Shown here one piece after another: positions 45,867-55,738 of a DNA stretch of 64,000 nucleotides. Numbering within the stretch: position 1 is the first letter of the stretch; each line of letters starts with the position of its first letter. Both the position numbers and the translations under genes were made by a program. Location of the stretch: positions 62,001 to 126,000 of the forward strand of contig NZ_QGDT01000006.1 in the NCBI RefSeq assembly GCF_003149085.1, written 5' to 3'. Source of the stretch: Dyadobacter jejuensis. GTDB lineage: Bacteria; Bacteroidota; Bacteroidia; Cytophagales; Spirosomataceae. The notes under the pieces were generated by a model. That model did no database searches, was not told the DNA's origin, and saw only the letters and a program-made list of their open reading frames with translations.

Positions 45867-47396
45867 TTATTGATGATTGCTTTTTTTGACCCGGTCCAGA
45901 TTCACCCCTTTAAAATATTTTTCCAGGACATAAGGAGGCTGGAGGTTATCGGGGTTTTGCTTGAGTTTTTTATAATCGTATTCCAGAGGCAATATTTTTG
46001 CTGGATGTAGCTCAGCCGTATCTTCATACTCTTGATGTGCCTGCGTCAATAGCTCCATCAACTCCTTTTTCTTATCGGCAAATTCCGGTATGGCGGCCAA
46101 ATTGTTGATCTCTAAAGGGTCGGATTTTAGATTAAAAAGCTGGATAAAGTTACGCTCTGGGTAGTAAATCAGTTTCCAGCTCTGATTACGGATAGCCCTG
46201 GCGGTACCACGGTAAACGGTATAAAGCGTTTTTCTGACCTCCAATTCCTCTTCATTCATAATAGGCATGAGGGATTTTCCATCTATCCCTTCGGTAGCCG
46301 GCAACTGACACAGATCGCTCAGGGTAGGAAATAGATCATACAAATAAACCAGGGCTTCACTGATCTTATCGTTAGGGATATGGGGTCCGCTGATAATTAA
46401 CGGCACTTTGGTACTATGCTCGTACATATCTTGCTTCCCCAACAAACCATGACTTCCCATGGCCAGGCCATTATCGGCGGCATATACGATAATGGTATTG
46501 TCGAAGAGACCGTTTTTCTTGAGCGTATGGATGATATCACCGATACGATGATCCATATGCGAAATTAGTGCGTAGTAATCGGCCAGGGACTCCTGAATAA
46601 TTTCTGGTGTTCGAGGCCATGGCGCCAGGGTTTCATCTCTGATGTTGAGGTCGTCGAATTCGAAGGGATGCAGGGCTTTGAAATTTCCGGGCAGAGGCAT
46701 AGACTCTGGAGTGTACATGGTCTTATAGTCGTCACGTGGCGACCTCGGGTCGTGTGGGGCGGTAAAGGCCACATAACAGAAGAATGGGTTCTGCTTATCA
46801 GAAGAGGCATAGTCGTTTAGGTACTCTATGGCCGATTCGGCGAATATGTCGGTAGAAAAGCCTTTTATAGTAGGCTTCCCCAATTTCCCATCGGCCCCCA
46901 AGTCCCGGCAAGGCACTTCATAATGACTACTCATACCGGCCAACATGATGTTTTTACCCTTCATAAACGAGGCTTCGAATGTTGCCCCACCATTATGCCA
47001 TTTGCCCGTCCCAAAAGTTTCGTAACCATTTTTGGAAAAGTGCATGGGCATGGTATAAACGCCATTAAGTTTATCATAGACATGAAACAGGCTTTTACCA
47101 CTCATTAACATGGCCCGGCTGGGGGCACAGATCGCCGCTTGGGTACCACCCATCACATAGGCATTTTCGAACCTAACCCCCGTCTTCGCTAATCGGTCGA
47201 TATGAGGGGTCTGTATGTAGCCATTGCCTGCGATGCCTAGTGCATCGGCGCGTTGGTCATCGGCAAATATGAACAGCACATTGGGTTTGTTGGTGCTTTG
47301 GGTAGGCTGCGCTTCTGCCTGTAGGAGGAACCCGACCCAATAAAGACTACTTAAAACGAAAGTCTTGGAAATTTTCAAAACGGCACTTTTTAACAT
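45867..47396 (-). CDS. Sulfatase (locus 2)
   Basis: A 509-residue type I sulfatase with an N-terminal signal peptide (about 30 residues, ending near LQAEAQ). NVLFIFADDQRADALGIAGN starts the metal site, and AAICAPSRAMLMSGKS carries Cys 90 of the CxPxR motif, which is converted to formylglycine. KWHNGGATFE and IVYAADNGLAMGSHGLLGKQ provide further conserved metal and substrate residues. The layout resembles iduronate-2-sulfatase and choline-sulfatase-like groups, but no subgroup is assigned. It sits between GH29 and GH92 on the same strand and removes sulfate, probably so the exo-glycosidases can proceed. Confidence 0.92.
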   Translation of the reverse strand: MLKSAVLKISKTFVLSSLYWVGFLLQAEAQPTQSTNKPNVLFIFADDQRADALGIAGNGYIQTPHIDRLAKTGVRFENAYVMGGTQAAICAPSRAMLMSGKSLFHVYDKLNGVYTMPMHFSKNGYETFGTGKWHNGGATFEASFMKGKNIMLAGMSSHYEVPCRDLGADGKLGKPTIKGFSTDIFAESAIEYLNDYASSDKQNPFFCYVAFTAPHDPRSPRDDYKTMYTPESMPLPGNFKALHPFEFDDLNIRDETLAPWPRTPEIIQESLADYYALISHMDHRIGDIIHTLKKNGLFDNTIIVYAADNGLAMGSHGLLGKQDMYEHSTKVPLIISGPHIPNDKISEALVYLYDLFPTLSDLCQLPATEGIDGKSLMPIMNEEELEVRKTLYTVYRGTARAIRNQSWKLIYYPERNFIQLFNLKSDPLEINNLAAIPEFADKKKELMELLTQAHQEYEDTAELHPAKILPLEYDYKKLKQNPDNLQPPYVLEKYFKGVNLDRVKKSNHQ

Positions 47397-47415
47397 TTTT
47401 TCTAACCTATAAAAT

Positions 47416-49728
47416 TTATTTATTCATGACCAACGGCTCCGGACCCATTTCCATTTCCAGCACCCCTCCATCCGTAATTTCCTGATGACTAATCCAATAC
47501 CTGTCCAAGGGTTTACCATTTAATTGGAGGCTTTGGATATAGATGTTTTCTGGGGAATTATGACGGGCTATGATGGAGAACTTTTTCCCGCTATAATATT
47601 GAGCATCCAAATTGATATCAATTCTGTTGAATACCGGACTTGTAATCTGGTATTTATTATCGCCAGGACAAATAGGATGAATCCCTATGGCCGCCAAAAC
47701 ATACCAGGCCGACATTTGTCCCACATCTTCGTTGCCACAAAGCCCATAAGGGTCTATGCCATAGGCTGCACTACAAATTTTTCTGGTCCATTTTTGAGTT
47801 AGATGAGGTACCCCCGCCGTATTAAATAAAAAGGGGACATGATGCACGGGTTCATTGGCGTGGTTATAGTAATTGTTCCATAGAAAATGATCGGGGGTTT
47901 GGTCGAAGAATGAGGTGAGCTCCGCTTTAAAAGCCGCCTCTCCACCCATCAATTGCTTCAATCCGTCCACATCATGAGGCACAAACCAGCCCTGCTGAAA
48001 TGGATTACTCTCTATACAACCCTGCCCATGTACTGTTTTTCCTTTCCACTCCGTCCACTTTCCTGAGCTATCCCTGGCATGGAACCAATTGACCTCCTTA
48101 TCCCAAATGGAGGCATAAGACTTACTCTTTTCGAAATAGGTCTGAGCTAGGCTGGTTTTATTTAAAGACTGGGCAAAGGTGCCCAAGCACCAATCGGTAT
48201 AGGCATATTCCAGGGTTTTGGACACCTGATTGGCCGTAAAACCCTCGGCATTATTCGCAAAAGTATCCACGGTATTTTTACTGTACTCAAAGGCCTTAGC
48301 GATATCATAATTACGGATACCCTTCTGATAGGCATCCACAATCACCGACACTGCCGGGTTGCCCAGCATGCAGTTGGAGTACGAATTAAGCATTTCCCAG
48401 CGTGGCAGGTAATTTTTACCACTCAGCTCGGCCATCTGAATCAAAGAATTGACTTCATCATTGACCAAGGCAGGGTTAATAATACTTTGCAGGGGAAACT
48501 GCGAGCGAAAAACATCCCAACCACTAAAAATGCTTCTATAGGTAAAGCCATCGGTCTTATGGACCTTGTTATCGGCTCCTATGTAGTTTCCATTGCTATC
48601 GGAAAAGGCTCTAGGGTCGATCATGGTATGGTATAGTGCGGTATAAAAAATTGTTTTTTCATCCTCGGTACCACCAGTCACCTGGGTATTCTCTAGCGCT
48701 TTAGCCCATAAGCCTCGGGCCTCCTGGTATACCTGATCGAAATCCCAACCCTTGATGTCATGTTCCAGGTTTTCTTTGGCGCCTTGCAAATTCACGAAAG
48801 AGATCCCACTTTTCACCATGACCTCTTCTCCTTCGGTGGTAGCGAAATTGGAGTAGAAGCCCAAATGCTTGCCTTGAAACTCTCTTTTATTCTTGTATAT
48901 CTTGGCGTTGGCAACGGCTAGCTGATAGGCTTCTGTGCCTATCTGCCTCATTTTTCTGGGACCATCAGGGATCTCCGCACTCCAAATACCATAGTCTTTT
49001 AAAGGCTTGCTAAACTGGCAATAGAAATAGATGGTGTAGTTGGCGTTTCCGGCCCCGGCCCCCCAGCCCCCTCCTTCGGGGGTACATTTCATCCAGCCCG
49101 ATATCGTATGGTCATCCACTATCTTGATGTACTGCTCCGTAGAAGTCCCCCCTACCCGGCGCGATAAATCGATCTGGATTCTGGATTCTTTATTTTGGGG
49201 ATAGGTAAACCGGATGATCCCCGCTCTTGGCGCAGCAGTGAGCTCGGCCTTCACCTTATAGTCGTCGAGTGTTACGCTATAATAGCCTGCCTTGGCCGTT
49301 TCCGTGTCATGGGAAAAACGAGAGCGATAGCCCCCCTCCGGATGGTCCGGAACGCCACGGTTGGTTTTGAGAGGCCCTGTAGTGGGAGTTACCAGGAAAT
49401 TACCCAGGTCGCCAAACCAGCCTACCCCGCTCATATGCGTAAAGCTAAACCCCTCCAAGGTAGGATGCTCATAGGAATAGCCCGAGCCATTGTCACCACC
49501 CGTAAAGGTGTCGGGACTTAGCTGTACCAAACCAAAGGGTGTGGCCGCCCCAGGGAAAGTTTTGCCAAACCCATGGGCATCTTTAGACTGCTTCCCGTAC
49601 GTTACCGCACCAATCATAGGGTTAATATGGTCTACGGGCTCCTTATCTTGAAAGCCATAGCCCATCTGGCCGACCAGTACCACCAAGAAGGCGGCTATAC
49701 TGAAACCCTTTATTTTGTTTGGAGTCAT
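47416..49728 (-). CDS. Alpha-mannosidase, GH92 family
   Basis: A Ca2+-dependent inverting alpha-mannosidase of family GH92. It is 770 residues long. After the signal peptide come INPMIGAVTYGKQSKDAHGF, then SGYSYEHPTLEGFSFTHMSG, VHGQGCIESNPFQQGWFVPH and near the C-terminus GLCGNEDVGQMSAWYVLAAI, all family signatures, the last holding catalytic Glu/Asp residues. GH92 enzymes cut alpha-mannose from N-glycans or other mannosides. It lies 20 bases from the neighbouring sulfatases, in an obvious operon. With the fucosidases and hexosaminidase it suggests glycoprotein glycans as substrate. Confidence 0.93.
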   Translation of the reverse strand: MTPNKIKGFSIAAFLVVLVGQMGYGFQDKEPVDHINPMIGAVTYGKQSKDAHGFGKTFPGAATPFGLVQLSPDTFTGGDNGSGYSYEHPTLEGFSFTHMSGVGWFGDLGNFLVTPTTGPLKTNRGVPDHPEGGYRSRFSHDTETAKAGYYSVTLDDYKVKAELTAAPRAGIIRFTYPQNKESRIQIDLSRRVGGTSTEQYIKIVDDHTISGWMKCTPEGGGWGAGAGNANYTIYFYCQFSKPLKDYGIWSAEIPDGPRKMRQIGTEAYQLAVANAKIYKNKREFQGKHLGFYSNFATTEGEEVMVKSGISFVNLQGAKENLEHDIKGWDFDQVYQEARGLWAKALENTQVTGGTEDEKTIFYTALYHTMIDPRAFSDSNGNYIGADNKVHKTDGFTYRSIFSGWDVFRSQFPLQSIINPALVNDEVNSLIQMAELSGKNYLPRWEMLNSYSNCMLGNPAVSVIVDAYQKGIRNYDIAKAFEYSKNTVDTFANNAEGFTANQVSKTLEYAYTDWCLGTFAQSLNKTSLAQTYFEKSKSYASIWDKEVNWFHARDSSGKWTEWKGKTVHGQGCIESNPFQQGWFVPHDVDGLKQLMGGEAAFKAELTSFFDQTPDHFLWNNYYNHANEPVHHVPFLFNTAGVPHLTQKWTRKICSAAYGIDPYGLCGNEDVGQMSAWYVLAAIGIHPICPGDNKYQITSPVFNRIDINLDAQYYSGKKFSIIARHNSPENIYIQSLQLNGKPLDRYWISHQEITDGGVLEMEMGPEPLVMNK

Positions 49729-49749
49729 GCTATAGGTATTATCTATTGG

Positions 49750-51240
49750 TCAATGTTTCTCGGTCGTGTTTTCAGTTAGCCCCTTCTTGTAAACGTCTAT
49801 AGGAACATCGTTACTCCTTCTGCTACCGGGGGTACTTCGACCGTCATCGATAATTTTCATCAACTTTTTAGTGAGTTTCGCCACTACAGCGGGGTTTTCT
49901 TGATAGACGTTATGTTGCTCCCCTTCATCGGCTAGGATATTGTAGAGCTGTATTTCGGGCAGGTCTTTCTTTTGGGCCGCCGCATCGGTAGGGTTAGACC
50001 ATCCACCCGAGCCCGGGCATAACTCCAATTTCCATTTGCCGTCCCGGATCGAGAACATACCGTTGATAGAATGGCTGACGATCGGGGCTGTAGATTTCAC
50101 CTTTTTACCAATCAATAAAGGCCACATGCTATAAGAGTCTTCGCCGGCATCGTCGGGGATTTTCAGCCCGGTTATTTCTGCACAGGTCGCCATCAGGTTG
50201 GTAGCGCAGATGGTTTGGGTGTTCACCGTCCCAGCCTTTATCGTACCTGTCCAGCGCACGATAAAGGGAACTCGATGCCCCCCTTCCCAAATGTCGGATT
50301 TGTAGCCGCGGAATTGTGCACTGGGATAATGTCCGTACTCATTTACCAGCTTCTTCCCGTTGGCCGCCGGATAAGAGCAGCCGTTATCGCTGGTAAAAAT
50401 CACCAAAGTGTTTTCATCCAATCCATTTTTTGCGAGTGCGTCCATCACCTGCCCTAACACATCGTCGGTTTGCATCACATAGTCGCCATAGCTACCTACC
50501 CCACTTTTCCCTTGCCACTTGGCCGACGGCACGATGGGGGAATGGGGGGAGTTTAAGGCTAGGTATAAGAAAAAGGGTTCGGTACTTTGGGCTCGTTCGG
50601 TGATGTACGTACAGGCCCTCTTGCTTAATAGATCCAACATCTCTACCGGTGCGACTTCGGCGACCACCTTGTCATTTTCTATCAGCGTCGACATAGACGC
50701 CGCATGGTGAAAGCCATAGTAATAATCGAAGCCCCGGGTGATAGGACCATCGGGTACCCGGGTGCCCATAGGCACACCCGACGAAAAGTTTTTGTTTTTA
50801 ACCGATAGGCTATCCCCATTTTCATCCACGAAGTGAAACCCCAAATGCCATTTCCCTATAGCCGCCGAATGGTAGTTGGCTCGGGCTAACAGACTAGGAA
50901 CCGTTAACCGGTCTTGGTCGATTAAGGGGCTAAACTCCTTCCCCCCGAGCAATACGCCCGCTTGCAGTTCGGAGCGCCAGGCATATCGGCCTGTCAACAC
51001 CCCATAGCGTGTGGGCGTACATACCGACGAGCCCGAATGAGCGTCGGTAAAAGTCATAGACTGTTGAGCCAGCTGATCTATATGGGGGGTGGGAATTTTA
51101 CCCCTCTCTTTATTTAGAAACTGCACATCACCATAGCCCAGGTCGTCACATAATATATAGACGACATTCGGGGATTTCTGAGCATAGGCCGTTGCCAGGG
51201 ATATAGACCAGCAAAAGAGAATAAGTTTCGATAAACGCAT
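49750..51240 (-). CDS. Sulfatase (locus 2)
   Basis: A 496-residue exported type I sulfatase. The signal peptide MRLSKLILFCWSISLATAYA is followed by NVVYILCDDLGYGDVQFLNK and SGSSVCTPTRYGVLTGRYAW, in which Cys 74 is the formylglycine precursor in a CxPxR motif. KWHLGFHFVDENG, GPITRGFDYYYGFHH and VIFTSDNGCSYPAANG supply the remaining metal and sulfate ligands. It resembles arylsulfatase-A-like enzymes that act on sulfated galactose or hexosamine, but this is only a family-level inference. Cotranscribed with GH92 (21-base gap) and GH20 (5-base gap). Confidence 0.92.
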   Translation of the reverse strand: MRLSKLILFCWSISLATAYAQKSPNVVYILCDDLGYGDVQFLNKERGKIPTPHIDQLAQQSMTFTDAHSGSSVCTPTRYGVLTGRYAWRSELQAGVLLGGKEFSPLIDQDRLTVPSLLARANYHSAAIGKWHLGFHFVDENGDSLSVKNKNFSSGVPMGTRVPDGPITRGFDYYYGFHHAASMSTLIENDKVVAEVAPVEMLDLLSKRACTYITERAQSTEPFFLYLALNSPHSPIVPSAKWQGKSGVGSYGDYVMQTDDVLGQVMDALAKNGLDENTLVIFTSDNGCSYPAANGKKLVNEYGHYPSAQFRGYKSDIWEGGHRVPFIVRWTGTIKAGTVNTQTICATNLMATCAEITGLKIPDDAGEDSYSMWPLLIGKKVKSTAPIVSHSINGMFSIRDGKWKLELCPGSGGWSNPTDAAAQKKDLPEIQLYNILADEGEQHNVYQENPAVVAKLTKKLMKIIDDGRSTPGSRRSNDVPIDVYKKGLTENTTEKH

Positions 51241-51244
51241 ATTT

Positions 51245-53095
51245 CTATTTCAGTTTTAATTCTGTGATTTTAGGACTTAGTAGCTTTCCGTCCCTATCAA
51301 ATAGCCCGGCTTTTAGGGTTATGCCCGGTTGATGTACCGCTACCCCCTCGTATTTGATGGCGTTCATGGTTGGGTTGGACCCATCGATCGTGTAGTAAAT
51401 CTGATACCCTTCGGTCTCTGTAAGCAAATACACCATAGCCTGTTTATTCAATTTATCCAGAGCGTAGGAACCATAGATGCTGTACATACTCGTAGAGAAG
51501 TTGACCTCATCCCGTCTCATCCTATCAAAATGGGATTCAATGGCCGCTTGAAACCTCGGCCAACTTTTGACCTCCGGATTACTCCAGGCTACTTCTGCAT
51601 TGGCCAGGGCTCTGGGATAAAGCATATATTCGGTATGCTGAGGCGTAGGAGTAAACTCCCCCCACAAACAAGCTTCTGTCCCTATCACCAGCTTGGCTTC
51701 CGCTGCTGTCAGTTCCTGAGGGATAGGCTCGTAGCCATATACTCCCGATAAGGCCACAATGCCTTTGGGACCCTCTGGCTCGAGCTCATTGGGGCCTTGT
51801 ACCTGGCTGATATAGGATTGCTGATAAGACGCCATGATAGTGGGGTATCCATCCTTTGGTGCGTCTATCTCGGGGCTGTGCCTACCGCGTCGCCAGGCCA
51901 TAATGGTGGCCCCTTTGGCGCCTTTTCCACTCAATATCTCATCCCAACCTATCATCACCTTCCCGTTTTTGACGATCATAGCATTCATTTTTTGTATAAA
52001 ATGACTTTGTAGCTCTTCTACATCCTTCAGCTGATGGTCCCGAATCGTTTTTTGACAATGGGGGCATTTTAGCCAGTTCCTCTTGTCACACTCATCGCCC
52101 CCGATATGAAAATACGGAGTCGGGAATAAAGCCGCCACCTCCGCTATTACATTTTCCATAAACGCATAGGTGGATTCTTTCCCAGCACATAGGGCATTAT
52201 CTGGTGCCTTGCCGCCCACTGCTACTTCAAAATTGGCACTATCCAAGCAAAAAAGCTCAGGATAAGCGGCTATTAAGGCTTTGCTATGAGCAGGGACATC
52301 GATCTCTGGAATCACCTCCACATTCCTCACTCTGGCATATTCTATTACTTCTTTAACGTCGTCTTGGGTATAAAAGCCCCCTACGGTTTTGGGCTCTTCG
52401 GCCGTAGCCGCTTTGCGTTCCCACCAGGCGATCCCCGTTCTATCGGCCCGCCAGGCGCCTTTTTGGGTAAGCTTAGGATATTTCTTGATCTCTATTCGCC
52501 AACCCTGATCGTCGGTCAAATGCCAATGAAATTTATTGATTTTATAAGCCGACAGCTGGTCGATCTGTTTTAGAACGAATTCCTTCGTTCTAAAATGCCT
52601 CGAAACATCGAGCATCATCCCTCTCCATCCAAAGCGTGGCTGATCGGTGATGGTCACACTTGGAATATTCACTACGGCCACCTTCCCAACGGGCATAAGC
52701 TGCCTGATGGTTTGGAAGGCATTGAACATGCCCGCATAATCCCTCGCTTTAACATGGATTCTATCCTGAGATACCGACAGTTCATAGGCTTCAGGGGCCA
52801 TGGCGGGGTCTTTTGTTTTTTCAAAAAAGATCCCCTTCCCTGCCACGGAGCCTTGTCCGGAAACTACTTGAATCTTGATCCCCACATCGGCCAACACCTT
52901 CGTTGGTAGATAGGCGCTAAGGTCCTTAGCATATTCTTTAGGTACAATAACCTTTGTTTTCTCAGTCAACTCAAAGTAACCCGTCCCCATTTTCACCTGT
53001 TGGGGCTGGGGAATAAGGTCCAAAGATTTGCCTGGAAGATAAGCGAATAGACCGACCAAAAGAGGCAACATCAGGATCTTAAACTTCCTCTTCAT
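51245..53095 (-). CDS. Beta-N-acetylhexosaminidase, GH20 family
   Basis: An exo-enzyme that removes terminal beta-linked GlcNAc or GalNAc by substrate-assisted catalysis. From the Met at 53095 the signal peptide is MKRKFKILMLPLLVGLFAYL; an upstream ATG at 53125 would add ten polar residues. A GH20b domain precedes the catalytic barrel with YKINKFHWHLTDDQGWRIEI, EVIPEIDVPAHSKALIAAYP and FHIGGDECDKRNW, whose Asp-Glu pair (residues 334-335 from this start) polarises the acetamide and acts as acid/base. A C-terminal chitobiase-like domain (YYTIDGSNPTMNAIKY) is typical. Part of the locus 2 operon. Confidence 0.94.
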   Translation of the reverse strand: MKRKFKILMLPLLVGLFAYLPGKSLDLIPQPQQVKMGTGYFELTEKTKVIVPKEYAKDLSAYLPTKVLADVGIKIQVVSGQGSVAGKGIFFEKTKDPAMAPEAYELSVSQDRIHVKARDYAGMFNAFQTIRQLMPVGKVAVVNIPSVTITDQPRFGWRGMMLDVSRHFRTKEFVLKQIDQLSAYKINKFHWHLTDDQGWRIEIKKYPKLTQKGAWRADRTGIAWWERKAATAEEPKTVGGFYTQDDVKEVIEYARVRNVEVIPEIDVPAHSKALIAAYPELFCLDSANFEVAVGGKAPDNALCAGKESTYAFMENVIAEVAALFPTPYFHIGGDECDKRNWLKCPHCQKTIRDHQLKDVEELQSHFIQKMNAMIVKNGKVMIGWDEILSGKGAKGATIMAWRRGRHSPEIDAPKDGYPTIMASYQQSYISQVQGPNELEPEGPKGIVALSGVYGYEPIPQELTAAEAKLVIGTEACLWGEFTPTPQHTEYMLYPRALANAEVAWSNPEVKSWPRFQAAIESHFDRMRRDEVNFSTSMYSIYGSYALDKLNKQAMVYLLTETEGYQIYYTIDGSNPTMNAIKYEGVAVHQPGITLKAGLFDRDGKLLSPKITELKLK

Positions 53096-53209
53096 TCTGT
53101 CGGCAGATTTGGTTAATGGGTACATGGGGTCTTCGATGTGATTCTTTGAAAATATTATTAATTATCTCGGCCCTTAAAAGGGTAAACGGAGGCTATTAGA
53201 GCCGTTTAA

Positions 53210-53400
53210 AAAATACCAGTGCTTCGATTTTACCTAAGCAGCGCTTCGATTGTGCTTCGATAGCGCTTCAATTGTGCTTCGACAGGCTCAGCATGACAAT
53301 GCTTTAGCAGCGCTCAAGCAGTGCTTCGAAATTTACCGATGTCAGCCTGATCACGCAGAGCGTGACAGGGCTCGTCGAAGGCCCTTTTTTTCGTGATTCG
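53210..53400. repeat. Low-complexity repeat between GH95 and GH20
   Basis: GTGCTTCGATAGCGCTTCAA and close variants (GCTTCGATTGTG, GCAGCGCTTCGA) recur about seven times, followed by GACAGGCTCAGCATGACAAT and ACAGGGCTCGTCGAAGGCC. Sentence-like words of this type are common in Bacteroidota intergenic DNA. No gene is seen between 53126 and 53424. Confidence 0.7.
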
Positions 53401-53424
53401 ATAGCGCTTTGGCTGAACAGCTAA

Positions 53425-55722
53425 TTATAATTTATTCAGCTCTCCGTTAAGCATATATTTCTTACCCTTTTCAGTATCAAAAGTAATGCTATGGTTTTTA
53501 TAGGTTAGGGTACACGTTTTACCAGCCGTCGAAAGTACTTCTATCTGGCTCAGCACCCCGTCCTGCCATTTAAAGGACAGTTCAAAGCCCCCTCTGGCGC
53601 GTAAGCCGCTAATCTGTCCCTGGGGGAGTGCATCTGGCAAGGCGGGCAACACGCTAATAGAACCTAAGTGGCTCTGCATCAGCATCTCTATCACGCCCGA
53701 TGTCCCTCCAAAATTACCGTCAATTTGAAATGGCGGATGCGCATCAAAAAGATTAGGATAGGTTCCGCCACGAGCGGGTTTACCAGGAACCTCTGCCGGG
53801 CTTAGCAATTTATGCACCAGGGTATAGGCCCTATTACCGTCTAGAAACCGGGCCCAATAATTGATTTTCCATGCCAAACTCCAGCCTGTCCCGTTGTCGC
53901 CACGGTACATCAGAGATTGTTTGGCTGCATCAAAAAACTTGGGGGTCTCTACCGGGTTGAGTTCGTTGCCTGGATATACGGCCCATAGGTGCGATACATG
54001 GCGGTGATGCTCGTTGGGGTCGTCTTGATCTTCCTTCCATTCCTGCAGCTGGCCATGTTTTCCAATTTGGTAAGGTAGTATTTGAGGAATCATTTCCTTT
54101 AGTTTCTGAGCAAACTCCACATCGGTTTTTAGGGTTTCCGAAGCTTCGATAACGATCCGGAATAAGGCTCTGATAATTTCATGGTCCATAGTAGGGCCAG
54201 CCACGAGCCCGCCTATTTCGGGAGAGGTGGAGGGCGTACTGATCAAATAGCCCGTTTTAGGATCTTTGATAAGGAAATCGGTAAAGAAAAGGGCAGCATC
54301 CCGCATTAAAGGATATTTCTCCTTTAGGAAAGCTTGATCTTGCGTATACAAATAACGCTCCCAGATGTGGGTGCTTAGCCAAGCCGCGCCAGTCACCCAA
54401 ATACCATGGTTGGAATGGTTGACGGGGGCTGCTCCTCGCCAAATATCGGTATTATGGTGTAATACCCATCCTTTGGCGCCATAATGCTCCTGAGCTACTA
54501 CCCTCCCGGTTTCAGCACACTCTTCAATCAATTTGAACAGGGGGTCATGGCATTCGGAGAGATTGGTACTTTCTACGGCCCAATAATTCATTTCGGTGTT
54601 GATATTGGTAGTATAGCTGCTAAACCAGGGCGGGGTCAGCTTATCGTTCCATATACCCTGTAAGGTACCAGGGTTGGTTCCCGACCTGCTGGAGGCTATG
54701 GTCAAATAGCGGCTAAACTGCATATACAGGGCAATCAACTGGGGATCATTAGGTGCTTCGGCAAAGGCAACCAAGCGCTGGTCGGTAGGTAGTCCAGACC
54801 TTTCGTTTTCCCCAAAACTAATTTGAAAACGATTATAAAGTGCCTGGTAGTCTGCTTGGTGAGCGGCTTTTAGTCGAGCAAAATCCTTATTCTTAATTTT
54901 GTTAATTTGTCCTTTTGCTAATGCCTCAGCGTTACCACTTACATCCTTGAAATTTTTATAATTGGTAGCTGCACAAAGATAGATGGACGCTTGGGAGGCA
55001 TCGCTAATTAGCAACTTGCCCCCAACAGTTTTTATTTTACCATTGGTGTTTACCGTCAATATAGCCACACCGTTCAACACCCCATCCTTCACCTTAACGG
55101 TCAAGGTTTGGGTGTTTTTCGAACTACTAACCGATTTTTCCTCGTGAAGGGCGTCTAGCCATAGTTCAAAATTCAATGCTTTGGCTTGGCTCGCCGTTAG
55201 GTTAATCGCTATGGCTTGGTCGGGGTGACTGGCCAAAACCTCTCTATCATATTTCACCTCCCCAACTCTATAGCTGGTCGTACAGAGGGCCTTTTCGAGA
55301 TCCAACACCCTGCTATAGTCACGGAAACTTTCATGACCTTTGAAATCGATATACAAATCGCCAAAAGGTTGATAAGCCATTTGACTTAAAGGAACGCTCA
55401 TAAACTTTTCACCCGCCAGGTTTTGAGCCGCTACCTGCTTCCCATCGGCCAGTAATTGCCTAATTTCGGCTAAATAATCCTTGGCTCCTGAATGGGCGTA
55501 ATCATGTGGAGCACCCCTCCATAGGGTTTCGTGATTAAACTGAATATGCTCTTGAGAAACCCCAGCAAACACCATCGCCCCCATACTACCGTTTCCAACG
55601 GGCAAGGCCTCTGTCCATTTTTTGGCGGGTTCCGTATAAACTAGCTGCTGCTTTTGCTGGGCCTGACTCGAAAGTGTAAGGCCTAGCAAAAGCCCCATTA
55701 AACTAAATACTTTTTTCATCAT
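53425..55722 (-). CDS. Alpha-L-fucosidase, GH95 family
   Basis: A 765-residue inverting fucosidase of family GH95, most members of which cleave alpha-1,2-linked fucose. The signal peptide is MMKKVFSLMGLLLGLTLSSQ. The N-terminal beta-domain starts with WTEALPVGNGSMGAMVFAGV and IQFNHETLWRGAPHDYA. The (alpha/alpha)6 barrel shows LQGIWNDKLTPPWFSSYTTN, INTEMNYWAVES with the catalytic Asn residues, EIGGLVAGPTMDHEIIRALF, HRHVSHLWAVYPG and DAHPPFQIDGNFGGTSG with the catalytic Asp. The chain is slightly shorter than usual but complete. It precedes GH20 by about 330 bases that contain a repeat. Together with GH29 it widens the range of fucose linkages removed. Confidence 0.92.
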   Translation of the reverse strand: MMKKVFSLMGLLLGLTLSSQAQQKQQLVYTEPAKKWTEALPVGNGSMGAMVFAGVSQEHIQFNHETLWRGAPHDYAHSGAKDYLAEIRQLLADGKQVAAQNLAGEKFMSVPLSQMAYQPFGDLYIDFKGHESFRDYSRVLDLEKALCTTSYRVGEVKYDREVLASHPDQAIAINLTASQAKALNFELWLDALHEEKSVSSSKNTQTLTVKVKDGVLNGVAILTVNTNGKIKTVGGKLLISDASQASIYLCAATNYKNFKDVSGNAEALAKGQINKIKNKDFARLKAAHQADYQALYNRFQISFGENERSGLPTDQRLVAFAEAPNDPQLIALYMQFSRYLTIASSRSGTNPGTLQGIWNDKLTPPWFSSYTTNINTEMNYWAVESTNLSECHDPLFKLIEECAETGRVVAQEHYGAKGWVLHHNTDIWRGAAPVNHSNHGIWVTGAAWLSTHIWERYLYTQDQAFLKEKYPLMRDAALFFTDFLIKDPKTGYLISTPSTSPEIGGLVAGPTMDHEIIRALFRIVIEASETLKTDVEFAQKLKEMIPQILPYQIGKHGQLQEWKEDQDDPNEHHRHVSHLWAVYPGNELNPVETPKFFDAAKQSLMYRGDNGTGWSLAWKINYWARFLDGNRAYTLVHKLLSPAEVPGKPARGGTYPNLFDAHPPFQIDGNFGGTSGVIEMLMQSHLGSISVLPALPDALPQGQISGLRARGGFELSFKWQDGVLSQIEVLSTAGKTCTLTYKNHSITFDTEKGKKYMLNGELNKL

Positions 55723-55738
55723 GCTATATTCGTTTCTA

